In this document: positions 40,862-49,805 of the stretch, one piece after another
Layout: the number at the start of each line of letters is the position of its first letter
Numbering within the stretch: position 1 is the stretch's first letter
Origin: Bacillus tianshenii
Lineage (GTDB): Bacteria > Bacillota > Bacilli > Bacillales > Bacillaceae_N
Reading direction: 5' to 3'
Assembly (NCBI GenBank): GCA_020524525.2
Contig: CP129018.1
Coordinates: 1,740,115-1,804,114 of the forward strand
Length of the DNA: 64,000 bases
The notes under the pieces: generated by a model
What the model was told of the DNA's origin: nothing
The model's input: only the letters and a program-made list of their open reading frames with translations
Databases searched by the model: none
Program-made: the position numbers and the translations under genes

Positions 40862-42295
40862 TTATTGTAAGGTGGTGATGACATTTTGCGCAATCCATAC
40901 ACCGCATGCACTTGCTTGCGCAAGCCCGCGCGTTATTCCTGCGCCATCCCCACCGACATATAATCCACTGATTTCTGATTCGAACTTTTCGTCTAGCTTA
41001 GGTCGTGCTGAGTAAAACTTAGCTTCAACACCGTAAAATAATGTATGCTCACTCGCAAGTCCTGGCGAAACATGATTTAATGCTTCTGTCATTTCAATAA
41101 GCGATTTCATCGTATTGTATGGCAGAACAAGTCCCAAGTCGCCTGGAACTGCTTCTTTCATTGTCGGTTCTAAGAATCCCTCACGAATCCGCTTATCTGT
41201 GGAGCGCCGCCCCTTTAAGATATCTCCATACTTTTGAACAATAATCCCACCGCTTGATAGTCGGTTTGCAAGTGAAGACACTTCATGGGCATATTCATTA
41301 GGCTGGTCAAAAGGATCAGCAAATTTATGAGAAACTAACAAAGCAAAGTTCGTATTTTGGCTACCAAGCTCTGGGTCTTTGTAAGCGTGACCATTAGCAA
41401 GCATTGTACCTGAGTGATTTTCAACGACAACATGACCTGACGGGTTACTGCAGAATGTTCGGACTCGCGTTCCGACACTTGTATTGAAAATAAATTTACC
41501 CTCATATAAATGCTCGTTTATTTCCTCCATTACGATATCAGATGTCTCTACACGAACGCCAATATCAACTTGGTTATTCAGCATTTTCAAGCGGCGTTTT
41601 TTTAAGATTTGTGTTAACCACTTCGAGCCATCGCGTCCAGGTACAACAATTACTTTTTGCGCATGCATTGCTTCTCCGTTTTTCAACTGCACGCCTTTCG
41701 CTACATGTTTTCCATCTTCTTTTTCTGTAATTAGGTCTTCGACTTCTGTTTTGTAGCGCATTTCTACTTTGTCTTTTAAATATTCATAAATAGATTTTAA
41801 AATTTCAAGGTTTTGCTCTGTCCCTAAATGTCGTACTTGTGCTCGTAATAATTTTAACCCAGCCGCATAACCACGCTTTTCAATTTCTTTTACCTTCGGT
41901 GTAAGCGGGTCTGTAATTGATTCTGTCGCACCGTGCTCGAGGTTAATTTGGTCAACATATTTAATTAAGTCAACAACTTGGGAGTTTGATAAAAAGTCTG
42001 TCATCCAACCGCCAAATTCACTTGTGATATTGAATTTACCATCGGAATACGCGCCAGCTCCGCCAAATCCGTTTGTAATCGAACAGGCAGGCAAACAGCC
42101 TGCAAATTCTTTCTTTCCTGCTGCAGGCGGACACTTTGAAACTTTCTTTTCAAGAATCGGACAACGTCTCGTATAAATATCATGACCTTTATCAATTAGA
42201 AGCACTTTTGCTTCCGGTTTTTTTAATGTTAATTCATAGCATGCAAAAATTCCCGCCGGACCTGCGCCGACCACAATTACATCATAGTTGCTCAT
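40862..42295 (-). CDS. FAD-dependent dehydrogenase (COG2509 type)
   Basis: A 477-residue flavoprotein. FAD-binding DVIVVGAGPAGIFACYEL (4-21), then KKVSKCPPAAGK and CLPACSITNGFGGAGAYSDGKF, and a C-terminal GLYVGGDGAGITRGLAQASACG that completes the FAD site. This matches the uncharacterised FAD-dependent dehydrogenases related to geranylgeranyl reductase-like and succinate dehydrogenase-like folds. The three-cysteine N-terminal region is family typical. Reaction unknown. GGGGGAA precedes the ATG. Confidence 0.8.
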   Translation of the reverse strand: MSNYDVIVVGAGPAGIFACYELTLKKPEAKVLLIDKGHDIYTRRCPILEKKVSKCPPAAGKKEFAGCLPACSITNGFGGAGAYSDGKFNITSEFGGWMTDFLSNSQVVDLIKYVDQINLEHGATESITDPLTPKVKEIEKRGYAAGLKLLRAQVRHLGTEQNLEILKSIYEYLKDKVEMRYKTEVEDLITEKEDGKHVAKGVQLKNGEAMHAQKVIVVPGRDGSKWLTQILKKRRLKMLNNQVDIGVRVETSDIVMEEINEHLYEGKFIFNTSVGTRVRTFCSNPSGHVVVENHSGTMLANGHAYKDPELGSQNTNFALLVSHKFADPFDQPNEYAHEVSSLANRLSSGGIIVQKYGDILKGRRSTDKRIREGFLEPTMKEAVPGDLGLVLPYNTMKSLIEMTEALNHVSPGLASEHTLFYGVEAKFYSARPKLDEKFESEISGLYVGGDGAGITRGLAQASACGVWIAQNVITTLQ

Positions 42296-42462
42296 TTCGA
42301 TTCCCCCATCAAAAAATACGAATATTTAGATGATTGCTAATTTTTTTATTTGTAATGAACACCATGGAATAATATATCAAAATTGCATCGTAACGTCAAT
42401 GGAAAACACGAACATTTTCGTCTAGTTATTTTATAACATTCGTAATTAACTTCTCTAAATAA

Positions 42463-42493
42463 AAACACACCCCCTAAAAATAGAAGGTGTGTC
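42463..42493 (-). terminator. Terminator after the chemoreceptor gene
   Basis: ACACACC / GGTGTGT hairpin with mismatches; T run on the minus strand. Confidence 0.65.
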
Positions 42494-42516
42494 AGAAAAT
42501 CATTAACTTATTGAAT

Positions 42517-44526
42517 TTAAATTGAAACTTTTTGAATCAACCTACTTAGCTCTTCAGTGCTTTCCGATGTTTGCTCAGAAATCTGTTTGACAGTTTCATT
42601 ATCTTTGGTAAGTTCTTTATTTCGTTCAACTATTGTTTCAATGCTTTCGTTACTTTCGTCTACAAGTGAGCGAAGCTGCTTAAGGAAATGATTCGATTCA
42701 GCAACAGAGTGATTAACATTTTCAGCAGCCCCTTCTACATGCTTAAGCAGTTTCAATATTGATGTCGCATCACCTTTATATTGCTCAGATACGCTTCCAA
42801 ACTTATCGAAATCTGAAAGAACCTCAGTTTCTTGGAAATTAAGCAATGTCTCTGTATGCGTAATTAATTTCTCTACTGCTACAACCACTTCTTCTGTCAC
42901 ACTCTTAATGTCATATACAGATTGAGTCGATTGTTCTGCGAGCTTCCGTACTTCTTCAGCAACGACAGCAAAGCCCCTGCCTTGTTCACCAGCTCTAGCT
43001 GCTTCAATTGAAGCATTTAACGCCAGCAGGTTCGTTTGGTCAGCAATATCTGAAATAGCATTAGAGAGCTGGCTAATCTTATTAACTGACTTAGCCGTTT
43101 CAATTGTACCCGCCATTTCATCGATTACTTTCTTATAAATGGTTGAAGCTTTCACTCGTGATTCATGAATATCCTTTTCAAGCACTGTAGCCCGGTCATA
43201 GATATCTTTGACCATCGTTGTCCCTTCATCTACTTCTTGAACAAGCTCTTCAAACTTATGAATAACTTGATTCAGATTATTCGAAACATTTTCCGTAGAA
43301 CTTGATACTTCGCCCAATGCATGACTTAGACTTTCCGTAGATGTAAACGTATCTTTGGAGTGATGAGAAACGAGTTCAGCCGTTTGAACATTAATTTCCA
43401 TGTTATGCTTCGCATCTGAGATCTGCGTCTGAACGGAAGTAATTAATTCACGAAATGAACGCCGCAAATGAATGAGTGATTTTGCCATATCCCCAATTTC
43501 ATCTTTCCGCTTTGTCACATGAGAAAAGTCATTCGTTTCCTTAAGCTGATAATCTGCTGTTAATTGAATAAGGTTCAAAATGTCTTTTACAGGTTTCGTA
43601 ATGACACGGGCCATGAGAATTGAAATAATGATAGCCCCTAATATACTTAACGAACCAATCAGTAATAAAATGCCTGTTGTCTGCTTAGCAGGCGCACTAA
43701 TATATTCCTCAGGCACTTTACTTACAAACTTCCATCCATCAGTTCCATCAATTTCTCTGAAAAAGTTTTGTGTTTTCACGCCTTGAAATTCATAAGGAGA
43801 AACACCGCTTTTTTCTTTTAAAATCGTGTCTGTCACGTTCACAACTTCCTGCGGGATCCGTTCACTTACTTTGCGAATGTTTTCTTTTAAAATAAAATCC
43901 CTATCCGGGTGGGCGATAACAAGGCCGTTTTTATCTACAATATACGCATATGCACTCGCATGATCGAATCCATACGGTTTAATTTGTTCACTTACTGTTA
44001 AGAAATTAATCGAACCTCCAATAAAACCAATCACCTTATCACCCTTCTTAACAGGTGCAGTAAAAACAGAAATCGGATTGTCCGTATTTCGGCTAATTAC
44101 TGGATTAGAAATAACTTGCTTACCTGCCATTGCATCAGCAAAATAATCTCTATCCTTTAAATTCACATTCTTTCCATTTGGCAGATATGCAGTTCCATCT
44201 GCTTTTACAAAAAACAGGTCTTCAAAAACCGGAAAAAGATCGATACGCTTTGCAAGAACTTCCCGCTGCAACGCAACATCATCTTCTAAAAACGCTTCAT
44301 TCGTTGAAATTGTCTTAATAATATCAAGATAATTCTGGAACGTTAGTGTTAAAAGTCCTGTATTATGTTCAACTTTACTCATGGCATTTTCTGAGATCGT
44401 TTGGTAAAACGTTTTATAGACGATGTGATTCGTCGTCACGATCACTAATACCATCAGCACTGTTACAAACAGCACATTCGTTCCTACAAACTTAAATGCA
44501 ATTCCTGTTTTTCTTGTAGCTTTCAT
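42517..44526 (-). CDS. Methyl-accepting chemotaxis protein with Cache sensor
   Basis: A ~669-residue transmembrane chemoreceptor: first membrane helix (about 10-32), a dCache-type external sensor (about 35-285, with [15 protein letters not shown] and [15 protein letters not shown] motifs), a second helix (about 286-310), HAMP (about 311-365) and a cytoplasmic signalling helix bundle with the hairpin tip [17 protein letters not shown] and [24 protein letters not shown]. dCache receptors often sense amino acids or organic acids; the ligand is not readable. ATG at 44526 or 44541 could be used. Not linked to other motility genes. Confidence 0.88.
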   Translation of the reverse strand: MKATRKTGIAFKFVGTNVLFVTVLMVLVIVTTNHIVYKTFYQTISENAMSKVEHNTGLLTLTFQNYLDIIKTISTNEAFLEDDVALQREVLAKRIDLFPVFEDLFFVKADGTAYLPNGKNVNLKDRDYFADAMAGKQVISNPVISRNTDNPISVFTAPVKKGDKVIGFIGGSINFLTVSEQIKPYGFDHASAYAYIVDKNGLVIAHPDRDFILKENIRKVSERIPQEVVNVTDTILKEKSGVSPYEFQGVKTQNFFREIDGTDGWKFVSKVPEEYISAPAKQTTGILLLIGSLSILGAIIISILMARVITKPVKDILNLIQLTADYQLKETNDFSHVTKRKDEIGDMAKSLIHLRRSFRELITSVQTQISDAKHNMEINVQTAELVSHHSKDTFTSTESLSHALGEVSSSTENVSNNLNQVIHKFEELVQEVDEGTTMVKDIYDRATVLEKDIHESRVKASTIYKKVIDEMAGTIETAKSVNKISQLSNAISDIADQTNLLALNASIEAARAGEQGRGFAVVAEEVRKLAEQSTQSVYDIKSVTEEVVVAVEKLITHTETLLNFQETEVLSDFDKFGSVSEQYKGDATSILKLLKHVEGAAENVNHSVAESNHFLKQLRSLVDESNESIETIVERNKELTKDNETVKQISEQTSESTEELSRLIQKVSI

Positions 44527-44698
44527 CCCAATAACCCCCATAACCCATTCTCAATCTATATCTACTTATTTAATTAGAAAAGTATCGTTCATTTCTTTCA
44601 TAAATTTTTGAAATTTTATTACAATTTTGTGACTTTAACCCATTTGTATAGTAGATTTGTTACTTTATTTAGTAAAAATGTCGTTATTTCTACAAAAA

Positions 44699-44730
44699 AA
44701 TAAACCAACACAATGACGTGTTGGTTTATT
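44699..44730 (-). terminator. Terminator after the acidic protein gene
   Basis: AATAAACCAACAC / GTGTTGGTTTATT perfect repeat; minus-strand T run follows. Confidence 0.8.
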
Positions 44731-45313
44731 GCAACGGGTAGTCACCCTCATTATTTATTTTTGTTTGCTTCTGGTTTTGTAAATCACGCTGTGCTTGATC
44801 AATGATTTCTTGAATACGTTCAAATGAATAATCATCATCTGGTAATTCTTGATCATACGCCTGGTAAAACAAAATCGAAGCGTAACGCAGCTGTCGATCA
44901 GTTGGCGCTGGATTTGTTATCTTTTTTTTTTCGACTTCATTTGAAAGCTCTTGAATGACATACTTCGCTTCTGCTTTACAGCAATAATCGATGTCATCAA
45001 TGTCCAGTTCGTTTATCAGTTCATCGATTTCTTCCATTTGCTCTTTTGTAGGCGGTGTTGATAGAACTTTTTCAATCGTTTCATTAATTTTATTTGAAAG
45101 CTCTTCATGAAATGCAGGATTTGAGCGCATTTCTTGGTCAATTTTTTCGAACCATGCAGCATGCTTCTCAGAATACGTTCGCCAATGCTGAATGAAGGAA
45201 TCTGTTGAATATTTATTTTCATCCCAATCAATCTGGTTCATATATTGTTCAAAGCTTGTCGTAATCGATCTTGTAATACTAATTTTAACTCCTTGCGGAA
45301 GACTTTCAAACAT
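44726..45313 (-). CDS. Acidic soluble protein, unknown
   Basis: A ~195-residue acidic helical protein (starts MFESLPQGVKISITRSITTS; Glu/Asp-rich centre with IDELINELDIDDIDYCC). It contains a Cys-Cys pair near residue 124 and no recognised domain. ATG at 45313 has GGGGGT about ten bases upstream; TTG at 45340 is possible. Stands alone. Confidence 0.6.
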   Translation of the reverse strand: MFESLPQGVKISITRSITTSFEQYMNQIDWDENKYSTDSFIQHWRTYSEKHAAWFEKIDQEMRSNPAFHEELSNKINETIEKVLSTPPTKEQMEEIDELINELDIDDIDYCCKAEAKYVIQELSNEVEKKKITNPAPTDRQLRYASILFYQAYDQELPDDDYSFERIQEIIDQAQRDLQNQKQTKINNEGDYPLQ

Positions 45314-45562
45314 TGAATTTAAACCCCCAATACCGTTCAATCTTACATCTTCATGGTTTATTTTATTCTATCATAACAAATTTTTTGTCGAACTGGGTAA
45401 AATATAAATTATTAAAAATAAGAGGATAACAAAATCATCATACACTATGTGTGAAAGCTTTGCAAAAATTCCTTAAAACTTCTTTCATTCTCCTACAAAA
45501 TCTTTATTTTCCACCTTATTTAAAAAGCTCAAAACATTTAGAAAACAGCTACTTCGATTCCC
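45314..45562. other. Intergenic stretch with nothing recognised
   Basis: AT-rich sequence between the acidic protein gene and the cspD promoter. It must contain the promoter of the minus-strand gene; I see no clear element. Confidence 0.5.
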
Positions 45563-45591
45563 TTGACTCTCATTTTTTCATCATGTATATT
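45563..45591 (+). promoter_or_regulatory. Sigma-A promoter of cspD
   Basis: TTGACT (45563-45568), 17-base spacer, TATATT (45586-45591); transcription should start near 45598. Confidence 0.75.
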
Positions 45592-45597
45592 AGAAGC

Positions 45598-45778
45598 AAC
45601 AGATAACAGCCGACGTGATGTGTTGGATGTAGATTAACCCGCATGTTCATATGCTGAGTTAACAATTCAAGTCCGCACTTCTTTCGGAGATGCGGCTTTT
45701 TCACGTTCAGGCTTGTCATTTGTTAATATTTTGTAAGACGCACAACATATGTGCTGTTTTTTAGGAGGAAAAAGAAAC
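45598..45778 (+). promoter_or_regulatory. Long cspD leader with terminator-like hairpin
   Basis: About 180 bases of untranslated leader. It holds a hairpin TTAAC..GCAT/ATGC..GTTAA (about 45634-45664), then CCGCACTTC/GGAGATGCGG followed by T5 (45671-45702), which looks like an intrinsic terminator, and a small GCACA/TGTGC hairpin followed by T6 just before AGGAGGA. Cold-shock mRNA leaders are known regulatory elements; attenuation is my inference. Confidence 0.6.
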
Positions 45779-45979
45779 ATGCAAAACGGTAAAGTAAAAT
45801 GGTTCAACGCTGAAAAAGGCTATGGCTTCATCGAAGTTGAAGGCGGAGACGATGTATTCGTACACTACTCTGCAATCGAACAAGAAGGCTTCAAAACTCT
45901 TGAAGAAGGTCAAGAAGTTTCTTTCGAAATCGTAGAAGGTAACCGTGGACCACAAGCGGCTAACGTAACAAAACTATAA
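45779..45979 (+). CDS. cspD: Cold shock protein CspD
   Basis: A 66-residue OB-fold cold shock protein. RNP1 (KGYGFIEV) and RNP2 (VFVHYSAI) nucleic-acid-binding motifs are intact, and the sequence is close to B. subtilis CspD ([17 protein letters not shown]). It binds single-stranded RNA/DNA and acts as an RNA chaperone and antiterminator. AGGAGGAAAAAG precedes the ATG at 45779; the in-frame upstream ATG at 45749 overlaps a leader hairpin and is not used. Neighbours ypzA-ypeQ-ypeP match the B. subtilis cspD locus. Confidence 0.95.
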   Translation: MQNGKVKWFNAEKGYGFIEVEGGDDVFVHYSAIEQEGFKTLEEGQEVSFEIVEGNRGPQAANVTKL

Positions 45980-45998
45980 ATTGAAATTTAACCTACAC

Positions 45999-46026
45999 AA
46001 GGGGCTGTCAATTGGCAGTCCCTTTT
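45999..46026 (+). terminator. Terminator after cspD
   Basis: AAGGGGCTG / CAGTCCCTT hairpin followed by T5. Confidence 0.75.
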
Positions 46027-46090
46027 TCAATGTTAAGGATGTATAGGAATGATTTTCTCTAGGCAAATTAAGCCTGGAGGTGCAAAACAG

Positions 46091-46351
46091 ATGACAAAAC
46101 GAGATGATGGTATTCAAAGTGGCTTCAACCAACAAGAACAAGCAGAGATGGCTGTGAAAGCGGCACAGAAAATGGTCGGTTCTGCCACAATGAGCATGGA
46201 ACCCCGCGCCCTTCAAGCCGCCACTGAAGCAATTATGCAGGCTCAACAACAGCTTCACTCATTAACTGCAGAACAATATAAAGGGTTTGTTTCTCAACAA
46301 CAAGTTTTCCTTAACCGCTGTCAAGAACAATTAAATGAAGCTCAGCATTAA
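46091..46351 (+). CDS. ypzA: YpzA-like protein (DUF2564 family)
   Basis: An 86-residue soluble helical protein with QAEMAVKAAQKMVGSATMS near 20-38, like B. subtilis YpzA, which also lies beside cspD. No function is known. TGGAGGTG precedes the ATG at 46091, so the upstream ATG at 46049 is rejected. It ends at a strong terminator. Confidence 0.75.
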   Translation: MTKRDDGIQSGFNQQEQAEMAVKAAQKMVGSATMSMEPRALQAATEAIMQAQQQLHSLTAEQYKGFVSQQQVFLNRCQEQLNEAQH

Positions 46352-46391
46352 GTAAAAAGCATGTGACGGGTAATTGTCACATGCTTTTTAC
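46352..46391. terminator. Bidirectional terminator
   Basis: Perfect 16-base repeat GTAAAAAGCATGTGAC / GTCACATGCTTTTTAC. It ends ypzA on one side and ypeQ on the other, overlapping the ypeQ stop. Confidence 0.85.
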
Positions 46392-46564
46392 GTTAACTTC
46401 TTTCCATATTGTTGTATTTTTTCACCAACTGTGCATTGTTTAATACAAAACCTTAAAGCCTGTTTTCGGCCATATTCTTTACTGTGATGAGCCCTTAGCA
46501 GACAATCTGTACAGTATGTGTCAATTAATTCTGTTACTTCTTCGATGATTTCCTTACGCTTCAT
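46388..46564 (-). CDS. ypeQ: Small zinc-finger protein YpeQ
   Basis: A 58-residue protein with a Cys-Thr-Asp-Cys pair (residues 18-21), a His-His pair, and Cys-Ile-Lys-Gln-Cys at about 41-45, i.e. a zinc-ribbon-like C2HC/C4 arrangement as in B. subtilis YpeQ. The role is unknown. It is next to ypeP as in B. subtilis. GGAAGGAG is ~13 bases upstream of the ATG. Confidence 0.75.
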   Translation of the reverse strand: MKRKEIIEEVTELIDTYCTDCLLRAHHSKEYGRKQALRFCIKQCTVGEKIQQYGKKLT

Positions 46565-46600
46565 TCTTTCTTACTCGCTCCTTCCAATTTCATCTACCAT

Positions 46601-47257
46601 TTATTCGATCTCTTGTTCGCTTTCAATATCAATATTTCGAAGTGCTTGACTTGCCAGTTGGTCCGCTTCTTTGTTATCTTTTCGCTCTAGCAGTTCATAC
46701 ACAGCAGAGAGCTTCATCGACGCAAGCTTTTCCTCAATTCGGTCAATCCACCGATTATGTTCTTCATCATAAACTGGCCATTCTCCTGCAAGCTGCTGTA
46801 AAACAACTTGAGAATCTCCTCGAATTACAACAGACAAATGATGCACGTTTAGTGCTTCAAGTTCCAAAACCGCCAGCCAAAGTGCTGCATATTCTGCTTC
46901 ATTATTTGATGATAATTCGTCAAAACGGCTGTTTTTTCGAATACGGTGTCGTTTACTGCCTTGCGTGTAGTAAACAACAATTCCGACACCCGCTTCAGTC
47001 GTTTCCTTCTCATAACTACCATCAAAATACACTACCAAATCATGCGGTTCTTTATCAAGCTCTTTTAAGAAACGTTCTAGGTTCTTTACAGTCCACTGCT
47101 CGTTTTTCTCATCAATTAACTTAAGTGATTTCACGCGTCCTGTCCGCTCAATGTCCTTTGCCAATTTAAGCGCTGATTGCGCCTTCATTTCTTCACTTTG
47201 AAATACGGTTTGAGGACCCTTCGGCGCTTTATATAGCCATTCAATTTTTATTTTCAT
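46601..47257 (-). CDS. ypeP: RNase HI-like protein YpeP
   Basis: A 218-residue protein: a short N-terminal domain (about 1-70) and a C-terminal RNase HI fold (about 72-205). The four catalytic acids are in place: Asp in VYFDGSYE, Glu in SNNEAEYAAL, Asp in RGDSQVV and Asp in NKEADQLA. It should hydrolyse RNA in RNA:DNA hybrids, although some homologues are reported inactive. Transcribed divergently from ypdP across the preQ1 riboswitch region; ypeQ follows. Confidence 0.85.
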   Translation of the reverse strand: MKIKIEWLYKAPKGPQTVFQSEEMKAQSALKLAKDIERTGRVKSLKLIDEKNEQWTVKNLERFLKELDKEPHDLVVYFDGSYEKETTEAGVGIVVYYTQGSKRHRIRKNSRFDELSSNNEAEYAALWLAVLELEALNVHHLSVVIRGDSQVVLQQLAGEWPVYDEEHNRWIDRIEEKLASMKLSAVYELLERKDNKEADQLASQALRNIDIESEQEIE

Positions 47258-47327
47258 CGCTTTAAACCCTTCCCTTATTTATACTATTCATATGTTTGGT
47301 TTGCACCTCTAATACGTGCCTATTCTA

Positions 47328-47356
47328 TTGCATTTTTCAAACATTAACACTATAAT
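47328..47356 (+). promoter_or_regulatory. Sigma-A promoter of ypdP
   Basis: TTGCAT (47328-47333), 17-base spacer, TATAAT (47351-47356); start expected near 47363. Confidence 0.8.
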
Positions 47357-47383
47357 AATAAACTTGTGGAAAATTTCATAGCA

Positions 47384-47428
47384 GGCGGTTCGAAATCTCC
47401 CGCGTTATCAAAACTATTTTCTTGGAGG
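47384..47428 (+). promoter_or_regulatory. preQ1-I riboswitch
   Basis: Short stem GCGG (47385-47388)/CCGC (47400-47403), closing the loop TTCGAAATCTC with the class I GGTTC and CCC ends, then the A-rich tail GTTATCAAAACTA, which folds back to form the H-type pseudoknot (GAAA/TTTC pairing possible). The ribosome binding site GGAGG (47424-47428) is directly downstream, so translation control is likely. It precedes a queuosine-precursor transporter, the expected regulon. Not folded computationally. Confidence 0.75.
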
Positions 47429-47435
47429 TCTTTTC

Positions 47436-48119
47436 ATGTTTAATGAATGGTTATGGCTTGGATTTGCCATTGTAAACTTTTGTTTTATTTTAGCGGCCTA
47501 TCAGCTTTTCGGCAAGAGTGGACTGTTTGGCTGGATTGCCCTATCTACCATTTTGGCAAATGTACAAGTCGTTAAAACGGTTGAGTTATTTGGTATTATT
47601 GCCACTCTTGGTAACATCATGTATGGAACTGGCTTTTTAGCAACTGATATTTTAAATGAAAAATACGGACGAAGAACAGCCCAAAAAGGCGTAGCGATTG
47701 GTTTCTTTTCTCTGCTTGTCATGACGGTCCTTATGCAGATTGCAATCCGCTTCGTTCCCCATGAATTTGATGTTTCTCAAGAGGCTCTTAAGACGATTTT
47801 TGGTATTCAAATTCGTGTTGCAGTGGGAAGCCTTGCTGCATATTTAATTAGTCAATATGTAGATGTACGTTTATACAGCTTATTAAAAAATAAGTTTTCT
47901 TCTAATCGTTACCTTTGGGTCCGCAATAACGGCAGTACAATGATAAGTCAGCTGCTTGATACGCTTATCTTTTGCACAATTGCATTCCTAGGTGTGTTTC
48001 CGACCAATGAATGGGTGATGGTTGTCTTGTCTACTTATGTAATTAAATGGCTTGTGGCCGTTTTAGATACACCATTTTTATATATTGCTAAACAGTTGCA
48101 GCCGAAACAATGGGATTGA
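47436..48119 (+). CDS. ypdP: Queuosine precursor transporter (VUT family, YpdP/YhhQ)
   Basis: A 227-residue membrane protein with six predicted helices and the VUT-family motif GTGFLATDILNEKYGRRTAQKG (as residues 66-87; DILNE and YG core). The E. coli homologue YhhQ imports preQ0 and preQ1. The preQ1 riboswitch and promoter directly upstream support this role strongly. GGAGGTC precedes ATG. The order ypeP-ypdP-ypdQ is that of B. subtilis. Confidence 0.88.
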   Translation: MFNEWLWLGFAIVNFCFILAAYQLFGKSGLFGWIALSTILANVQVVKTVELFGIIATLGNIMYGTGFLATDILNEKYGRRTAQKGVAIGFFSLLVMTVLMQIAIRFVPHEFDVSQEALKTIFGIQIRVAVGSLAAYLISQYVDVRLYSLLKNKFSSNRYLWVRNNGSTMISQLLDTLIFCTIAFLGVFPTNEWVMVVLSTYVIKWLVAVLDTPFLYIAKQLQPKQWD

Positions 48120-48202
48120 AGTTATGCTAAAAACTTCTAATGCCTTCATCCCTTATGATACAATACAAATTATCTGACAATAATGTAAATGGGGTGTACG
48201 TG

Positions 48203-48613
48203 TTGCTTGAAGTCTATATTGATGGTGCCAGCGCAGGAGACCCAGGACCTTCTGGAGCTGGTATTTACATAAAAAGCAGCGCTATTCAACAACGACATTC
48301 AGTACCACTTGGAACAATGTCAAATCATGAGGCCGAATATTGGGCTTTGATTAAAGCACTTGAAATTTGCTTAGAGCTTAATGATTCGGTTATTTCAGTT
48401 CGAACAGACTCGAAATTAATTGAACAAGCGGTTGAAAAGCGATGGGCAAAGAATAATCGTTTTGTACCACTTCTTGAAAAAGCTTTACTTCTTGCAGATC
48501 AGTTTGACCTCTTTTTCATAAAGTGGATTCCAAGTAAACAAAATGGTGCCGCAGACGAACTTGCAAAGCAAGCTGTTCAACAATGTAAAGAAGAAATGAG
48601 AGAAAACGAATGA
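48203..48613 (+). CDS. ypdQ: RNase HI-like protein YpdQ
   Basis: A 136-residue compact RNase HI domain. Catalytic acids: Asp in VYIDGASAGDPG, Glu in SNHEAEYWAL, Asp in VRTDSKL and Asp in GAADELA. The TTG at 48203 is taken as start because GGGGTG is upstream and the protein then starts MLEVYIDGA like the family; the ATG at 48140 would add unrelated residues. Second RNase HI-like gene within 1.6 kb (ypeP is the other). Overlaps the next gene by four bases. Confidence 0.85.
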   Translation: MLEVYIDGASAGDPGPSGAGIYIKSSAIQQRHSVPLGTMSNHEAEYWALIKALEICLELNDSVISVRTDSKLIEQAVEKRWAKNNRFVPLLEKALLLADQFDLFFIKWIPSKQNGAADELAKQAVQQCKEEMRENE

Positions 48614-49533
48614 AGAAAACAATATTAGCCGATGTTTGCTTACTACTTGTTGCAGTCGTCTGGGGTGCTACATTTGTCATTGTACAAAATGCAGTGGCTA
48701 TTCTTGAGCCCTTTACCTTTAACGCAGTCCGCTTTGGAATTGCAGCCCTTTTTCTTTTCCTTTGGACATGGTTATTTGCACGAAAGCAATTTAAACAACT
48801 GAACAGAAAATTGGTGTCAGCAGGTCTTATTATGGGTACATGGCTTTGTGCAGCCTATGCGTTGCAAACATTCGGTCTGTTGTACACAAGCTCTTCAAAG
48901 GCCGGATTTATTACTGGGTTAAGTGTTGTGCTCGTTCCACTATTTGCTTATCTCTTTCTGAAACAAACGCCAAAACCAAATGCTATCACAGGTGCTTTGC
49001 TTGCTACATTTGGGCTTTACTTATTAACATTAGGGGATACCTTTTCGGTCAATCAAGGTGACTTACTTGTCTTCTTCTGTGCCATTTCCTTTGCCATGCA
49101 TATTATCGTAACAGGAAAGTATACGTCAGCCTACCCGACACTACTATTAACATCTGTACAAATTGCAGTTGTATCAATATGGAGTGCAGTTGGCGCCTTG
49201 TTTGTTGAACCATGGCAAATGGCTTTTGACCTTGAGGTGATTGCCCATACAGATGTGCTGTTCGCTCTCATCATTACTTCTATCTTTGCAACCGCGCTTG
49301 CATTTTTGGCACAGACAAATTTCCAAAAATACACAACACCCGCTCGTGTTGCCTTAATCTTTGCAATGGAGCCTGTGTTTGCTGCGATTACTGCATTTAT
49401 TTGGGCAGGTGAACGATTAACATCAAAAGCACTTGTTGGCTGTCTGCTTATCTTTCTTGGTATGATTCTCGCAGAGCTACCACAAAATGTTTTCGCCACC
49501 ACAAGACGAAAGAAAAACAGTTTATATAGGTAG
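48610..49533 (+). CDS. DMT-superfamily transporter (EamA family)
   Basis: A 307-residue protein with ten membrane helices arranged as two EamA repeats (about 1-140 and 150-295), with ILEPFTFNAVRFGIAALFLF and ARVALIFAMEPVFAAITAF as the repeat signatures. Substrate unknown; relatives export amino acids or metabolites. The ATG overlaps the ypdQ stop as ATGA, giving translational coupling. Ends in a terminator. Confidence 0.82.
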   Translation: MKKTILADVCLLLVAVVWGATFVIVQNAVAILEPFTFNAVRFGIAALFLFLWTWLFARKQFKQLNRKLVSAGLIMGTWLCAAYALQTFGLLYTSSSKAGFITGLSVVLVPLFAYLFLKQTPKPNAITGALLATFGLYLLTLGDTFSVNQGDLLVFFCAISFAMHIIVTGKYTSAYPTLLLTSVQIAVVSIWSAVGALFVEPWQMAFDLEVIAHTDVLFALIITSIFATALAFLAQTNFQKYTTPARVALIFAMEPVFAAITAFIWAGERLTSKALVGCLLIFLGMILAELPQNVFATTRRKKNSLYR

Positions 49534-49552
49534 AAAAACGTCTAAGCAATAA

Positions 49553-49589
49553 AAACCCACAGCCATCAAATCATTTAAGCTGTGGGTTT
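49553..49589. terminator. Bidirectional terminator
   Basis: AAACCCACAGC / GCTGTGGGTTT repeat with A and T runs. Confidence 0.8.
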
Positions 49590-49593
49590 ACGT

Positions 49594-49731
49594 TTATTCG
49601 CTTTGCTTATTTTGCATTTTTTCAAGTTCCATTTCTGCATAAGAAGCAGAAACACCATCTTTCTTCATTTCCATCTTCTTTGCATTATTATTGCGCTGTG
49701 CATTTGGGTTACCTTTCTTTTGTCTACCCAT
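49594..49731 (-). CDS. Small basic protein, unknown (possibly spore-associated)
   Basis: A 45-residue Lys/Asn-rich protein (MGRQKKGNPNAQRNNNAKKM; ends ELEKMQNKQSE). AAGGAGG is ten bases before the ATG. It resembles the small basic spore proteins of Bacillus in composition, but I cannot place it in a family. Confidence 0.5.
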   Translation of the reverse strand: MGRQKKGNPNAQRNNNAKKMEMKKDGVSASYAEMELEKMQNKQSE

Positions 49732-49805
49732 TTTTCGATATCCTCCTTGTGTATTAAAAGTCTTTCCACCTTAAATTGACTCTATAAACAAGGAAATATA
49801 CTTAC

